Source: Gymnopilus junonius
Taxonomy: Eukaryota; Basidiomycota; Agaricomycetes; Agaricales; Galerinaceae
Length of the DNA stretch: 64,000 nt
Reading direction: 5' to 3'
Assembly (NCBI GenBank): GCA_015501075.1
Contig: JADNYJ010000194.1
Span: 1 to 64,000 of the forward strand
Below, piece after piece: positions 23,638-34,857 of this stretch; within the stretch, counting starts at the first letter, position 1, and the number at the start of each line of letters is the position of its first letter. The notes beneath the pieces were generated by a model, which was given only the letters and a program-made list of their open reading frames with translations, was not told the DNA's origin and searched no databases. A program made the position numbers and the translations under genes.

Positions 23638-24321
23638 CATAAATTTCCTGACCAAGATATCGAGCTTTATGAGAAGATTTAATTTGATTACTGCATCAGG
23701 GATTTAAGTTTTACATTCAATAAGCTCAGAAACGTTGCTGCCAACACTCAGCCATAGTTGGTCAATGTTCGGCTACTTTAGGTTGGAAGCAAACCTTGCC
23801 GCTCATGCCGACTTACCATATATAGACAGTCACGTGATTATTTAAACCCCGCTCATGGCAAAAATCTTGCTGGTCGAAAATCGAAAACAGCGCAGAACAC
23901 CCCGAAAGGCACGAAAAAGCACTCAGAAAAAATTTACCCATTTTTTTCAAAAGTGGTTAATAACTTGCCTATACTTGACTCAAAACCAAATCTGCTTTCA
24001 ACAAGTTGTACCATACATCAAACCCTTCAATTCTATGGTCTTAAAATTGTGGGAAACTTTGCCATCGCCGTGGAATACTGAGCTCGTTGCTGGATTACGT
24101 AACACGTGCCGGATCTGCGTGGCCCCTACCTTAGCCAAAAATCGGCAACCAATGACCAAGCCGCCAAAATGATCGGATTGAAGATATTATCTTATCTTAT
24201 CTCAAAATCCTTCCCAAATTCCAACGATTCAAATTACAGTTCAATCTTTACTGTGATGTAAAAGTACAATTTCAAAGTGGATCACTAGTGTAGTTCCGAG
24301 TTCAAGAAAACTTGAAGAAAT
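23638..24321. other. intergenic; nothing recognised
   Basis: A 105-codon plus-strand open frame (23855-24172) is basic and low in complexity at its start and has no recognised domain or intron support. It is treated as chance. Confidence 0.4.
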
Positions 24322-26864
24322 TTACATCCAACCCTTAGCTTCATCCAACGCTCTCCGGTATTCCTCCTCGACTAGAATTCCGATGTCTACATGACCTGGA
24401 CTCGACACGCTTTTATCCCGTGGTTCTAGTTGGTAGACAAATGGTTTCGGTCGAATAACTAAACCTCCGATGAAATCTTCTGAAACCTTGGATGGCAGAG
24501 CACTTCCTTTCGGAAGCTGGATGTTGAATGCCGAGAGTATCCTTCCAGAAACACATGAGCATCACACGATGATCAAAGATGACAAGCAAAAGAATGGTTG
24601 AACATACCTTGCAATGACAATAAACAGAGAATTATGGGCCACATGCATACCTGGGCAAATGCGCCTCCCAAATCCGAAGAAAAAGGTTGAATGCGGAGAT
24701 GCTTCTCCCTGGTGACTTGGCTCCAAGTATCGTTCTGGGTCGAAGTCATCAGGAGAAGGGAACATCTAAAAAAATCATTAACGCCTCTTGAGCACCTTGT
24801 GAATATAACACGGATTCGCGTACCTCCTCCCCTTTACTCATCGAGCTGTGCGGAAGAAATAAGCAGTCGAATTAAAACTTGGCAAGGAAATGCGCACTAG
24901 ATGTTTGCGAAAACCGTGCTTCCGTTTGGAATAGACATATCTTGATAAGTATCATCTGCAATGACGCTGTGCGCAACGCCAAGTGGTGCAATAGGTCTCC
25001 ATCTGCAAATAAATCAATAGCAAATAAAATGAAGAATGACATGGGCAAGAGAAAAGGTACCTCAGAACTTCTTTAATCATCGCATTGATATAAGGCAGCG
25101 ACTTGGCATCGTCAAATTCAGGAAGACGATCCTTGCCAACAACTGCTTCAATTTCTTCTTGTGCACGGTGCATCACTGCAGGATAATGGAGCATTGCAAC
25201 TAAACAAAAGGCAAATAAATCAGGATGACAACGAGGCATTGGTCTCTTATAAGCAAAAAAACTCACGAAAGAAAACATCCAAAGCTGCAAGTGTCTATTG
25301 AAAAAAAGAAGTTACTTCTCAAAACATTCCAAGACACTTCTGCCAACCCACCGTTCCGACGCCTGCAGTGAACGGCGCAGACAAAGCGAACGCCGTTTCC
25401 AAATCATTCAATCCGAATTCTTTCTGCCGCTCTATAGCTCTTCTAGCGATAGATTGCGGGGCAGCACCACTTTCCATTTGCTTGTGCACGGTGTTCATGA
25501 GATACAAATACAGTTTCGAATCAGAAGCACGTTGCCGCAGTGGTGCATGACGGAACCATTGTAGGAAATGCTGCTCCGACGGAGAGAAATTCAGAGACCA
25601 GGCAGAAAATAGATTGGCGATAGCGTACCGGGAGTTTGAGGAGGAAAGGCCACTGAAATAGATAAAGGTAACGACTCATGACAGATGATTTAGAAAACGT
25701 ACCGACTCCACTATATATTTTCCTGTAGTACTGGAATTATAATCAGTGGATTGACAGCGGTCTGGCAAGAAGTTTGGTAATGAAATACCTGTAGCTGGAG
25801 GCATGATTGTGAAACCAATTCTAATCAATCGCAGAATAAAGTATTTAGCACGACGTACGTTGTGAAGCCTGAAAATTGCAATTAAATTATAGCGTATAGA
25901 CATTGAAATTAACGCACTTTCATCCGTCTTGTGATTAGCTACTACAAGAGGATCGTCGAGAGACGTTACCCGGCGACCATAAGTAATGCAGTAGACGATA
26001 GAGATCGCAAATCTGGCGAGAAATTTGTTTGATACTCTTTTTTAAATTGCTTTGAAAGACTCACCGGCGCAGGTGAGCAGCATATCTTGTGAGATCCGTT
26101 TCTGTGAGTAAATCCCGCAATAATATTTTGGACTCAATAGATTGCAAGGTTTTGTATCCGTTTGAGGCTTCTATTCCCATTCCGGCGTGCATGAGCTGGT
26201 GCAGACAAAATTAGCCCTTCCAATTTCCAAGAAGGTACGCCAAGTCGAACTCATGCTCACAGATCTCCACCCTCTCCATCGATTTCCGTATGGCATAGTT
26301 AGCCCCCTCATACCGCCAGACATCAACTCGGATCTAAGGGTTAAAGTGTTGAGCTTCAATGGCCTACTTCAGGTAAACACTCGATAACGTACGCCATGAT
26401 GTTGCGCGGTCTGCTTGAGTAGATACTTCCGCGCTTGTCAAGTAAGTCCGTTGCAGCTTTAACTGTCCCTAACACTAAGCGTCGACTCGTATGTTCAGCG
26501 ATAGGACTATTAAAAAAGACGAGACTATAGTACGCACCAACAACGAGGGTTTTACCCTGATAAAGGGATACAACAGAGCCTGGTGAAAGGCCAGTTCCGT
26601 TTCGACTCAGTATGTAATCATGGCGACTAGAGGGAGAGGTATCCTGATTCACTCACCGAATTTCTTGTGCAACTGCGTGAATGCTTTCCATGGAGGTACG
26701 CCAGCCGCCGTCTTATTCAACGCAAAGAAACCTCTCGGCGGGCCAGGAGGTCTGTTGGGGTCGTTGGGTCCGAGTACGAGACTATAGAACACCACGAAGA
26801 GTGAAAGGACGATGAGAACGCATGCGGCCGGTATGAACTTTGTCATAGACATTCCGTTTAGCAT
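24322..26864 (-). CDS. cytochrome P450 monooxygenase
   Basis: About a dozen exons from ATG 26862-26864 to TAA 24322-24324 read as a complete microsomal P450. The N-terminal anchor contains FIPAACVLIVLSLFVVFYSLVLG, followed by the proline hinge RPPGPPRGF. Then come VKAATDLLDKRGSIYSSRP, ELMSGGMRGLTMPYGNRWR, an I-helix segment TAGVGT (about 25360), the K-helix E-x-x-R in INAMIKEVLR (about 25075), FDPERY, and the haem-binding loop FGFGRRICPGMH (about 24640-24675) with its cysteine ligand. The C-terminus is EYRRALDEAKGWM. Splices checked by frame include GTAC...TTAG near 26390 and GTGAGC...CAG near 26200. It would oxidise a small lipophilic substrate with a CPR partner at the ER; the substrate is unknown. 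No lesion was found. Confidence 0.9.
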
Positions 26865-27629
26865 CGAGATGAGTGGGGCGGCCGATAGCTAGGGCAATGA
26901 TTCGAGGATGTAGCTACTCTTGATTGGATATAAAGTGGATCCAGGAGCTACCATATGCCAGGACCCCAAACTTAGTACTTCGATACTTGGATCCGGAGAC
27001 GCCGGAAGCATACCGGAAGAGCCGCAACTTGAGAGAAGCAAAATGGAAGTTATATGGCCCCGGTGCCTAAATCACCCCTCATACTGTCACGCTGGCTATG
27101 GATATTCGAACTTCAAAGCCAACTGCTGGCACCTCTGTTTCCGTTAGAAACAATATAGAAAAGAAACATGTCATCTTGGAAACAGGTCAGGAAACGCTTT
27201 CGGCCTTTCCCAATATGGTAAGCCCGATAGCAGTTTCCAGGCGCAATAAGTCATACGACACGGTTTTTTCAGGCTGTTTCCTAAGAGGCGGCTGCCAGCG
27301 GCGAAGTCTCCTCGTCAGCCTCGCTGAGTAAGTTTAGCTCGGAAAGTTATATATAACGATGCGGAGGGAGTAAGAATCGTACTTAGCTCGGCGCTGGCAT
27401 CTGAAACACGTCATAAATACACTAATGATTATAAAACCTCTACGACGGGTTATTTGAACTCGTCTGTTTTACTAATGATAACAAGAATCTACTTCTTGAA
27501 AGAAAAACCGAGTAGTCATTACAATACCAGAAACACATGTTTGAATTCTGCCAGACGAGGCAGACTGACAAGTAATATGCTCGTAAGTTACAGGCAAATA
27601 GGGGTAGATAGGAAAAATAAAAGCCTAGG
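26865..27629. other. P450 upstream region; no gene
   Basis: Only short unrelated open frames are present. Nothing conserved was recognised. The P450 promoter should lie in the first few hundred bases. Confidence 0.4.
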
Positions 27630-27735
27630 GTAACACGAGGGGCAAGCGGCTGTCCAATTGGCTCAAAATGAGCATTTTTTAATTTAAAAATGCTCATTTT
27701 GGACCGTTTGGACCGTTGCTTGCCCGCAGTGTAAC
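27630..27735. repeat. 106-bp foldback (MITE-like) element
   Basis: The sequence begins GTAACAC and ends GTGTAAC and is an imperfect palindrome along its length. The centre, 27664-27701, pairs 19 bases each side with one mismatch (CAAAATGAGCATTTTTTAA against its complement). Outer blocks GGGCAAGC/GCTTGCCC and GTCCAA/TTGGAC also pair. It would form one long hairpin. No coding capacity. No target duplication was recognised. Confidence 0.6.
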
Positions 27736-29151
27736 GATAATGATAGAAACCTGACAGTTACCCTCCAGTTGGAAGTTAAATCTCGTACATTCTACCCAAT
27801 TCGATGGATTACTGTCAGGGAATCTTCAGCCATTAGTCAGCCTATGGCCTATTTATTCTGTGGAAATGATAGGCAATGACGGCAGGCAAACTCCCTCAGA
27901 AATAGCTTCCAATCAAAGGGTGTTCGTTGATTGTTAGTCGCGTTGGTCAGCATAAGGGTTGATAGATAGTCATAAAAATTATGAGGTGGATAGGAAAATT
28001 GATCGCCCGTGTCTGGGAAACCTTGCAGTCGGTTGGTACTAGAAAGGAAATGGGGAATATAGGCAGATAAAATGGTGTTGATGACGCACCTTCAGATGAA
28101 GGGATGTCAGTGACAGAATATTGCAAGCGGGAATCTTCGTTTAGATCATCCTCCTCCTTAATCCGTAGAAACTGGATTGGCTACGTAGCCGGGCAGGTCC
28201 TGGATCGCTGTCAACAGTAGCAAAAGACAGAATTGAAAATACGCGATTCAGTATAGGCAAATCGAAATCTGATGAAGGTATGGAACTCTTATCAGCATAG
28301 GCATCGAGATCACCTGAAATACCACCAAATATTGTCAGAGCAATATCATAGTCTAGTGCTTGACAATCCCTCGACCATCCGGAAGTTCGCCATAACAATC
28401 CAATAGCAGCATTCTACGGCCAAGTAAAATACGAGCCTGTTCTCGCGCATTTCTCTCAGCCGATTTATACCTTACAATCTCGTTTCAGCAAAGAAGTTCC
28501 GAGTCTGGGCTTGAAGCAGGAATACGTATGATACAAAAGAATTACAATAGGGCTTTACCTTGCAGTCGGGCACACGAAGTTAAAGTGAATTGAGGTCTAA
28601 CAAAATTGATGCAAGGCCGATGGCGCCACTTAGAACAGCTGAAGTATTTAACAGTTGTCGACTGCAGATTCATTTTTGGTAGCACAAAATGAGCAAGATA
28701 AAGAAAAACTTACCTTCACGGCCGCACATACAATTAAAGACCCCCCGTGTCTTTCACAACTACTTTGCAGACTGTGCAGATCTCATGTGGGAGGGGCTTG
28801 AGTGCGAAACGATAGCGCTCCGCGTGATATCTGTAGTCAGAACACTCGAAAGCCCAAATGAATGGACAGAGCACGGCGAGGACAGGAGAGTTTAGAAGAC
28901 ACAAACAAACAAGATGAAAAGAACAACAACCTGGTTACAATAATGGCACATGATCCATCAAAAGCTGTGCCTGTGACATCATGAAGTCATGAGTCCAGGC
29001 CACGCTAAACATTGCAGGTGACCATCACCAACCCTTCGTCGCTTGATTCATATTCTGTCGTCGCCCTTTCTCTCTTCTACTATCCTGGAATTTGAACTAG
29101 ACTTTTAATGGAATTCTGAACTATTACCTAAACCTCCCATTATAGATCTTC
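27736..29151. other. intergenic; weak coding hints on minus strand
   Basis: Two minus-strand open stretches, 28141-28398 and about 28735-28890, look mildly coding. The second reads ...LKPLPHEICTVCKVVV, with a CxxC, to a TAA, but has no in-frame ATG before an upstream stop. They might be exons of one small gene, but no domain or convincing splice pair was found. Confidence 0.3.
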
Positions 29152-31325
29152 ATGATTCAAAATACCTTCTTCGACTACGTTACCATCCGGATATCCATAG
29201 CGTCCTTACGGCTCATTGCGCCAGCCAGCATCGTTTACCTGGTCTGCTGCGCATTCTTCCGACCGCATTGGTGGAATACAGAACTAGGCATAATATCTGC
29301 AGCAGAAGCATCGTTTTATCTTTTCGTCTATCTACCAAGGCGGTGGATTCTTCAATCAGTAAGTTCACGCTTTCGATTGGAACATTATTCAGAATTGTGA
29401 CCATTATCTAAAATTTCCAGCCACCTACAGATCCGCAACCTACGCTGACTCGCAAACAACGGGAGCTTATCTTTTCCAAATGTCTTGAAGCAGGTCAATT
29501 GGACGAAAACCACCAACCGTATTTCAATGGTTGGTTCCTTGACCTGCCGCCAAATACCTACCCAAAGCGAGAAGACGCTGTTGATTGGCTTCTGTGGTCT
29601 CTCTTCTCCACTTCGCGGGAGAAGGTAGATATGGACGATCCAGAACTCATAGAGGAGTTAAACGGATATGTTCATGGGATCGAGAAGATGGTAGGAAAGA
29701 CCCTGGAATCGGGCAGTTCACAAGAAGGATTTCATCGTCTCAGTAGCATGAGGATCACGCTTGACCCTGTGAGGATGCTGCACAGGCCTCTGGTGTGGTA
29801 TCTCGTATGTCTCCTTCATATCTGGAAATCACTATCGCTGACGCCGTGACAGATAGTTGCATTGGTCGACACTTACACCTCCCTCATACTCCTAAAACTT
29901 GGTTTCAAACATTATACCCCTCATTCTCTTAAATGGAGGCTTACATTCCCACCTCGGTCTCTCCTCGTATTATTTTCTCATCGTGCCCCTGAAGGAGTAA
30001 CTGTACCATACTGGTATAGACCCCATAAATCGCAAACAAAGATGCCTATGGTTTTCTTACACGGTATTGGGGTATTTGCATGTTCGTTCTGAGTCTGTTT
30101 GCCCTGTCTCACCTGCGTATTTCAGATCGGATTATATCCATACATACCCTTTATCCGGTCCCTCATCTCTGGTCCCAACAAAGGATCAGAAGGCGCCGAT
30201 GACGATATTGGCATCCTCCTTCCGGAACTTATGCCCATTAGCATGCATATGTGCCCTCGCTCTGTGCCTCCTAAGCAGGTCATGTTAGCCTCGCTTGAGT
30301 TGATATTGGACTCGTTAACTTCACTCGAAGAAGAAAAACGTAACCGTCAGAAGCTTAGAACTACAATTGTCAAGGACGGAGATGGAGGAGCGGGGATGTT
30401 GCAACCTCTTTTATCTCAGGCCATCAACAGAGAGTACAATGCTTCTGACACTGCGCCACCTTCAGATGGATGGAACCGAATCGTTCTTGCTGCCCATTCA
30501 TATGGGACGTTCGTAGCGGGTTGGATTGTTCATCTCTGCGTCGATGCCGACCTGGTCGGTTCTACGCTTCCCATGCCTTCCGATAGTAGCTCAAATATCC
30601 CATTATCACAACGCATTACGCATCTCGTCCTTGTCGACCCCATCCCCATCCTTCTTTCCCACCCAGCAGTAGCACACAACTTTCTCTATCGCGACCCAGC
30701 GACTGTAAGCCCACATAAATTGGGCAGCGTTGGAGGCTTGCACCTTCAACTCGACTCCAAGCAACTGGCCAACACTGACCACAATGGTCTCTCACTACCC
30801 GTTCCTCCTATGACTACGCCCTTGACATCACCAATCTCAAATTCCTATTTTTCCTATTCCTCAGCTGCCGCAGCGCAATTGTATTATTTTGCCAGCCGAG
30901 ATGCAGATGTGGCGCGCACACTGCACAGAGCATTTTTCTGGGCGGAAGGCGGTATCTGGAGGGAAGAAGTTGAAGCCTTCATCTCTGGGTCAGGCTGTAA
31001 TAACTCAAGACGAAATATGGCCATCTTCCTCGGTGGGATGGACCAAATTGTACCTGCTGAAGCGGTTAGAAAGTACTTGACATGTGAGAAGCGGTGGAAG
31101 GAAAGATGGATTGGGCCTAATTTCAGAAAGGGCCATGAACCATCAGGTAGTTGCGCTGGTGATGACTGTATGACAGGTAAGCACATAGATGTTGGGCATA
31201 GCGAGGCGACGGGCAAACTGGAGGTTCTGTTTAACCCGCGCTTAGACCATGCCGTTCTCTTTGACGAGGAAAAGTGGACCGTGCCTTTGATTGAGGTTAT
31301 CAGAAAATACGTTAGGGATGTGTAG
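29152..31325 (+). CDS. membrane-anchored alpha/beta hydrolase-fold protein
   Basis: Four exons (29152-29358, 29421-29804, 29853-30071, 30126-31325) join in frame to 669 residues. The N-terminus has one or two hydrophobic segments (SLRLIAPASIVYLVCCAFF and a second near residue 45), so it is probably membrane-bound. Hydrolase signatures are the oxyanion loop MVFLHGIGIG (across intron 3), the nucleophile elbow AHSYGTFVAGW with the serine, a candidate acid in FLGGMDQIVPAEAV and a candidate catalytic histidine in PRLDHAVLFDE. Between HGIG and the elbow is a long insert. All introns are GT-AG, 48-62 bp. It may be a lipase or esterase-like enzyme; the substrate cannot be told. No lesion found. Confidence 0.9.
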
Positions 31326-31862
31326 GCGTGTTTTGAACTAGCGCCAGGATGGAATGCAGCATGATAAGACAATGTTTTATTCTTTAGTTTTGATTTTTTG
31401 GCGCAGCTATATCGCCATCACCGCAGGTTAGAATAATTATAGGAATATACGACATTTAATAGGCGGATAATTCGTATCCTTCTTGTTTCCTTGGAATACA
31501 TATTATAACCATGAGACTGTTCGACAGAAAGGGCATATTTATAATACATGTAGGATCCGAGTCTGTGAATGAAACGTTAATGAAACGAGAAGAAAGCTCA
31601 AGAAAGTCCAAAATTTTGGCATCTACATAATGAAGCTTATCTCAAGGCTTAACAACGAATTAACAGGTCCCAATCCTCACGACATCCATCTCCTTCATCA
31701 ACCCGTAACGGTCTATACGCTCACGTAATAAATCCAGACCACTCTCAAATATAAAATGAATATTGAAACCTTCTTTCAAGAAAGGAAGGACAAGAAGAGC
31801 CTATCGCGCTCAAGACACGCATCCGGGAAAATGTCGCGCTCGCCTACATCTCATTCAATTGC
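31326..31862. other. convergent 3' intergenic region
   Basis: This lies between the tails of the hydrolase gene (plus) and the SKN7-like relic (minus). No coding region is supported; it is AT-rich after 31340. Confidence 0.5.
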
Positions 31863-33514
31863 TTAAAACCGACTCCTCTTCCCACGTCTATCATCCTCCC
31901 CACCTTCCAGAGGCCGTTTTTCCGACCTGCCGCGTGTCGACGACGACGACGACGATGATCCAGGCGAGGACATACCGTCCATCATGCCCATGAGACCTCC
32001 TTCGTTCATGATGTTTTGTAGCCTGAGTATCATGTCGTACCTTCGTCTGCAAGACCCATGCCAGCAATTGGGCTGATACGCAGGTTATGATCGGACACGG
32101 ACCCGTCTTCGAAGAACTGGAAGTCGAAAGGAGACTGAGCGCTCATGGGAAGATCCGAAGGATGGCTCTTTGGAGATGAAAGGCGGTCAAGGAGGGGGAG
32201 GGTGCACCTAAAATATGTCGAGGTGACAATAACGACGATCCTTGTTGGAATTGCATGAAGTTGTTGGCAGACATTGCAAGGGCTTGTTGTTTAAAAGTGG
32301 CATCCGAAAGAGGTGGTACGTTAACTGAGCGGGGATCTGGGCCATTTGTTGTATTACTTTGAGATGCATCAGATGTTTCTGTTCAGTATCATGTCAGGAC
32401 TTCAGCCTCAGGCAAAACAGGGGACGTATGAACTGACCTCAAGCATTTCCAAAAGTCCCTCCTTCGTAAATGGTTTGGGTAAGATGTCGTTCATTCCGGA
32501 TGAATAATACTTCATGATCTCGTTTGGCTTCGAGTTGCTGGTCATGGAGATGATGGGCGTTCCTTGGTCAAATTTACGAATTAGGTTTGTCGCAGAGACG
32601 CCATCCAGCTTAGGCATCACGGTATCCTAAAACAAATAATCCACATTGTCAACGGAAGGACACACAGAGGAAGAGCGAAAACGAACCATCAACACCAAAT
32701 CGTATTTCTCCAAATTCATCTTATTCACTGCCCCTATCCCATCGACGGCAACGTTGGTGGTACACCGAACACTTTCAAGAACTTGCTGCTTAGCTTGCGG
32801 CTGACAGCGTCATCGTCCACCAACAGCACACGCGGAGGCACAGCCCATCCGGGAAGGAACGTCGACCGCCGAACTCGCAACTTCTGTGCGCCTCCAGAAG
32901 CAGGCGCGTCGGAAAGGCCAGAGCTAGTAAAGAGGAAGACCCTGACGAAGAAGACGATACAAGGGCGTTGCTGGGGTGGGACGGACGACTTCGTCAGTAT
33001 CATCTGCGAAATCCTGGAGCCCAGATCCGCCTGTGACATCAGCCGCTGTAGAAGAAGAGGCAGCATTACTGCCTGATCCACTGACAGCAGCACCGCTCAT
33101 GCCCAGCCCACCGAGCAGACTGGCTGATGAAAGACTAGAGGGATCAAAGCTCCAGTTGCCCTGCGCGTCTTCCACGTAAGGGTCTTTGGGTAGCAAATGC
33201 CCAACGGTATGCACCTGCAGGCTCTCTTGGCTTAGGTCGATGTTTGCTCCTTCCACCCCATCAGTATAAGCAGAGCCGTTGAATCTAGGCATGGACATCG
33301 TCGTGCCAGAGGAGTTATGGGTGATGTTTCCTCCAACGATGATAACGGTAGAATTATGGATCACAACGTCTCGAGCTCCGTTAAACAATTGCTGCGACAC
33401 CGTAGTCCCTTCCTGCGGTGCCAAGACTACGGTCCTGTCAGAAAACAGGGCGGATCAAGAGAACCAGCGATCAGACGTACGGGTATGCTGAGTACCAGAA
33501 CCAGAATTGTCCAT
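31863..33514 (-). pseudogene. SKN7-like response regulator, chimeric and frameshifted
   Basis: The minus strand encodes the C-terminal half of a fungal SKN7/Prr1-type regulator. It includes LQVHTVGHLLPKDPYVEDAQ, a Ser/Gly-rich linker, KLRVRRSTFLPGWAVPPRVL and a receiver domain with acidic pocket LLVDDDAVSRK. The phosphoacceptor aspartate starts an exon (DTVMPKLDG, about 32600-32635), with conserved Thr (ISMTSN) and Lys (LPKPFTKEG). A Gln/Ser-rich tail ends in EDDRRGKRSRF at TAA 31863. SKN7 normally starts with an HSF-type DNA-binding domain; none is present. Instead the 5' end, from ATG 33512-33514, reads GARDVVIHNSTVIIVGGNITHN, a leader I associate with fungal NLR-type proteins. One base is missing near 32765 (VFG to CTTNVAVDG), and two compensating shifts lie at about 32930-32975. 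A functional two-component regulator is unlikely. Confidence 0.75.
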
Positions 33515-34113
33515 GGTTTGTAGTTCGAGAAATTCGACGGCGATGTTGAGTGTAGCGAGTTATTGAGAAGGGTGATAGAAGAAAGGAGGGGCTGAGAATT
33601 GCCACATTGCACAGCATGCGATTCCTCATAGCGAGGTATAAAAATGGCCATAGCAGAGCTGAGAATGCATCAAGCGTCCGTCGAGCCTCGTCTTAATTGT
33701 CACGTAGATTCCTTACCAGCCACACAACTCCTAATTTCCACGTTGGATTGACTACGCCCCAGTTCATTGCTATTTCCCAATTTTTTAAATTGTAGAGAGA
33801 GAGGATGACGACTACAATTACTTCTGCGAGAGGCACATAGCCTCGATACGTCTCCGGAGACAATCGGAAACTGATAAAGAGAATCTAGGTCGACACAGGA
33901 AGAGGCCTAGATTGCCTGGTGAGGATACCGGGATCGAGATGTAAGCAGCGAGGAATGATTAAGATGTTCAAGGGCTCAGAGTCACTCAGAGATGGAGGCG
34001 ACGACTGGAAGAGGGTAGACCGAAAGCGCGTTGACGTCAAAGAATTCTCACGAAAGTGATTTATTTCAACCCCCACCCGACGCGAGCACGTCGATATCCT
34101 TGCTCCTCACAAA
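33515..34113. other. intergenic; no gene seen
   Basis: Only short open frames without recognisable motifs are found between the SKN7-like relic and the PDH E1 alpha relic. Confidence 0.4.
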
Positions 34114-34425
34114 ATGATCTCCTTAGTCAGGCTCCGTCACATAAAAAAACTTGTAAGTCTATATGTTCCATCTATTCACAACCCTACCCCCTTCTTCCCG
34201 TAAAATATTACAGAATGTCCGCTAACCTAATCTAACCCACCCCGTTTCTCGGACTCTCTCCAGACCGTCCCGCTCGATACAGACGGCCGCCGACACAACG
34301 CCGCTTCGTGCTAAAACCAACAACCTGGACTAGGATGCTCCCATCACCGTCCGGCTCACTGAGAACTCGTTCGAGGGTGAAATCCTAGATCTCGAGGCGT
34401 AGATCACCAATGAGCAAAGGAAGAC
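34114..34425 (+). pseudogene. PDH E1 alpha pseudogene, 5' fragment
   Basis: ATGATCTCCTTAGTCAGGCT to 34152 copies exon 1 of the intact gene at 46431-46393 (MISLVRLRHIKKL versus [13 protein letters not shown]) with the same 39-nt length and the same GTAAGT donor. After an intron, exon 2 resumes near 34262 with RSIQTAADTTPL, DAPITVRLTENSFEG and ITNEQ, against [27 protein letters not shown] and ITKDE. A TAG lies after NNLD and another after LDLEA. Because the intron is kept, this is a DNA-level duplicate and not a retrocopy. Similarity stops near 34425, where the inverted 3' fragment begins. Confidence 0.85.
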
Positions 34426-34720
34426 GCGTTCTTCGATGTAGGCTTGTAAGCCGTGGATAGGACTTTGAGCTAAGGATATGCACAGACATCCGCGCGCAAG
34501 TGGCATCTCGATTGTTGCACATGCTATTAGGTATATCGGCAGATAAGTAGAAGGCAGCGACAGGTTGGGTCGAGAATACGCACGACTAGCTGCCATAGAC
34601 ATAGGTGAAGGGACTCGGATAAGACCTTTCTTGACTTCGATGGCCCACTCGAGGGCGTATTTGGCAGTCCGTTTGGTGGCAATGACAGTCCGTTGACCTT
34701 CAATGTAACGGCACCACCTC
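34426..34720 (-). pseudogene. PDH E1 alpha pseudogene, inverted 3' fragment
   Basis: On the minus strand IATKRTAKYALEWAIEVKKG corresponds to [20 protein letters not shown] of the intact gene. A shifted frame then gives FTYVYGS (intact [10 protein letters not shown]), an intron remnant, and SPIHGLQAYIEE (intact [12 protein letters not shown]). The fragment meets the plus-strand 5' fragment tail to tail near 34425. The middle exons, including the thiamine-pyrophosphate site, are absent. Confidence 0.8.
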
Positions 34721-34857
34721 TGTACGTTCTGAATCAATGTCAGTAGATTGGCATCGTAACGAGGCGTCTCAGCAACCATCATGCAAATGCGATGTCTAGA
34801 TCTTGTTCGAATCCTGTGGCAACAACAAAACGAGTCAAGAAATATACGAGGCAGGAT

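Noticed and set aside
23855..24172. 105-codon plus-strand open frame
   Set aside because: No domain, no splice support, AT-rich start with lysine runs; expected by chance in intergenic DNA.
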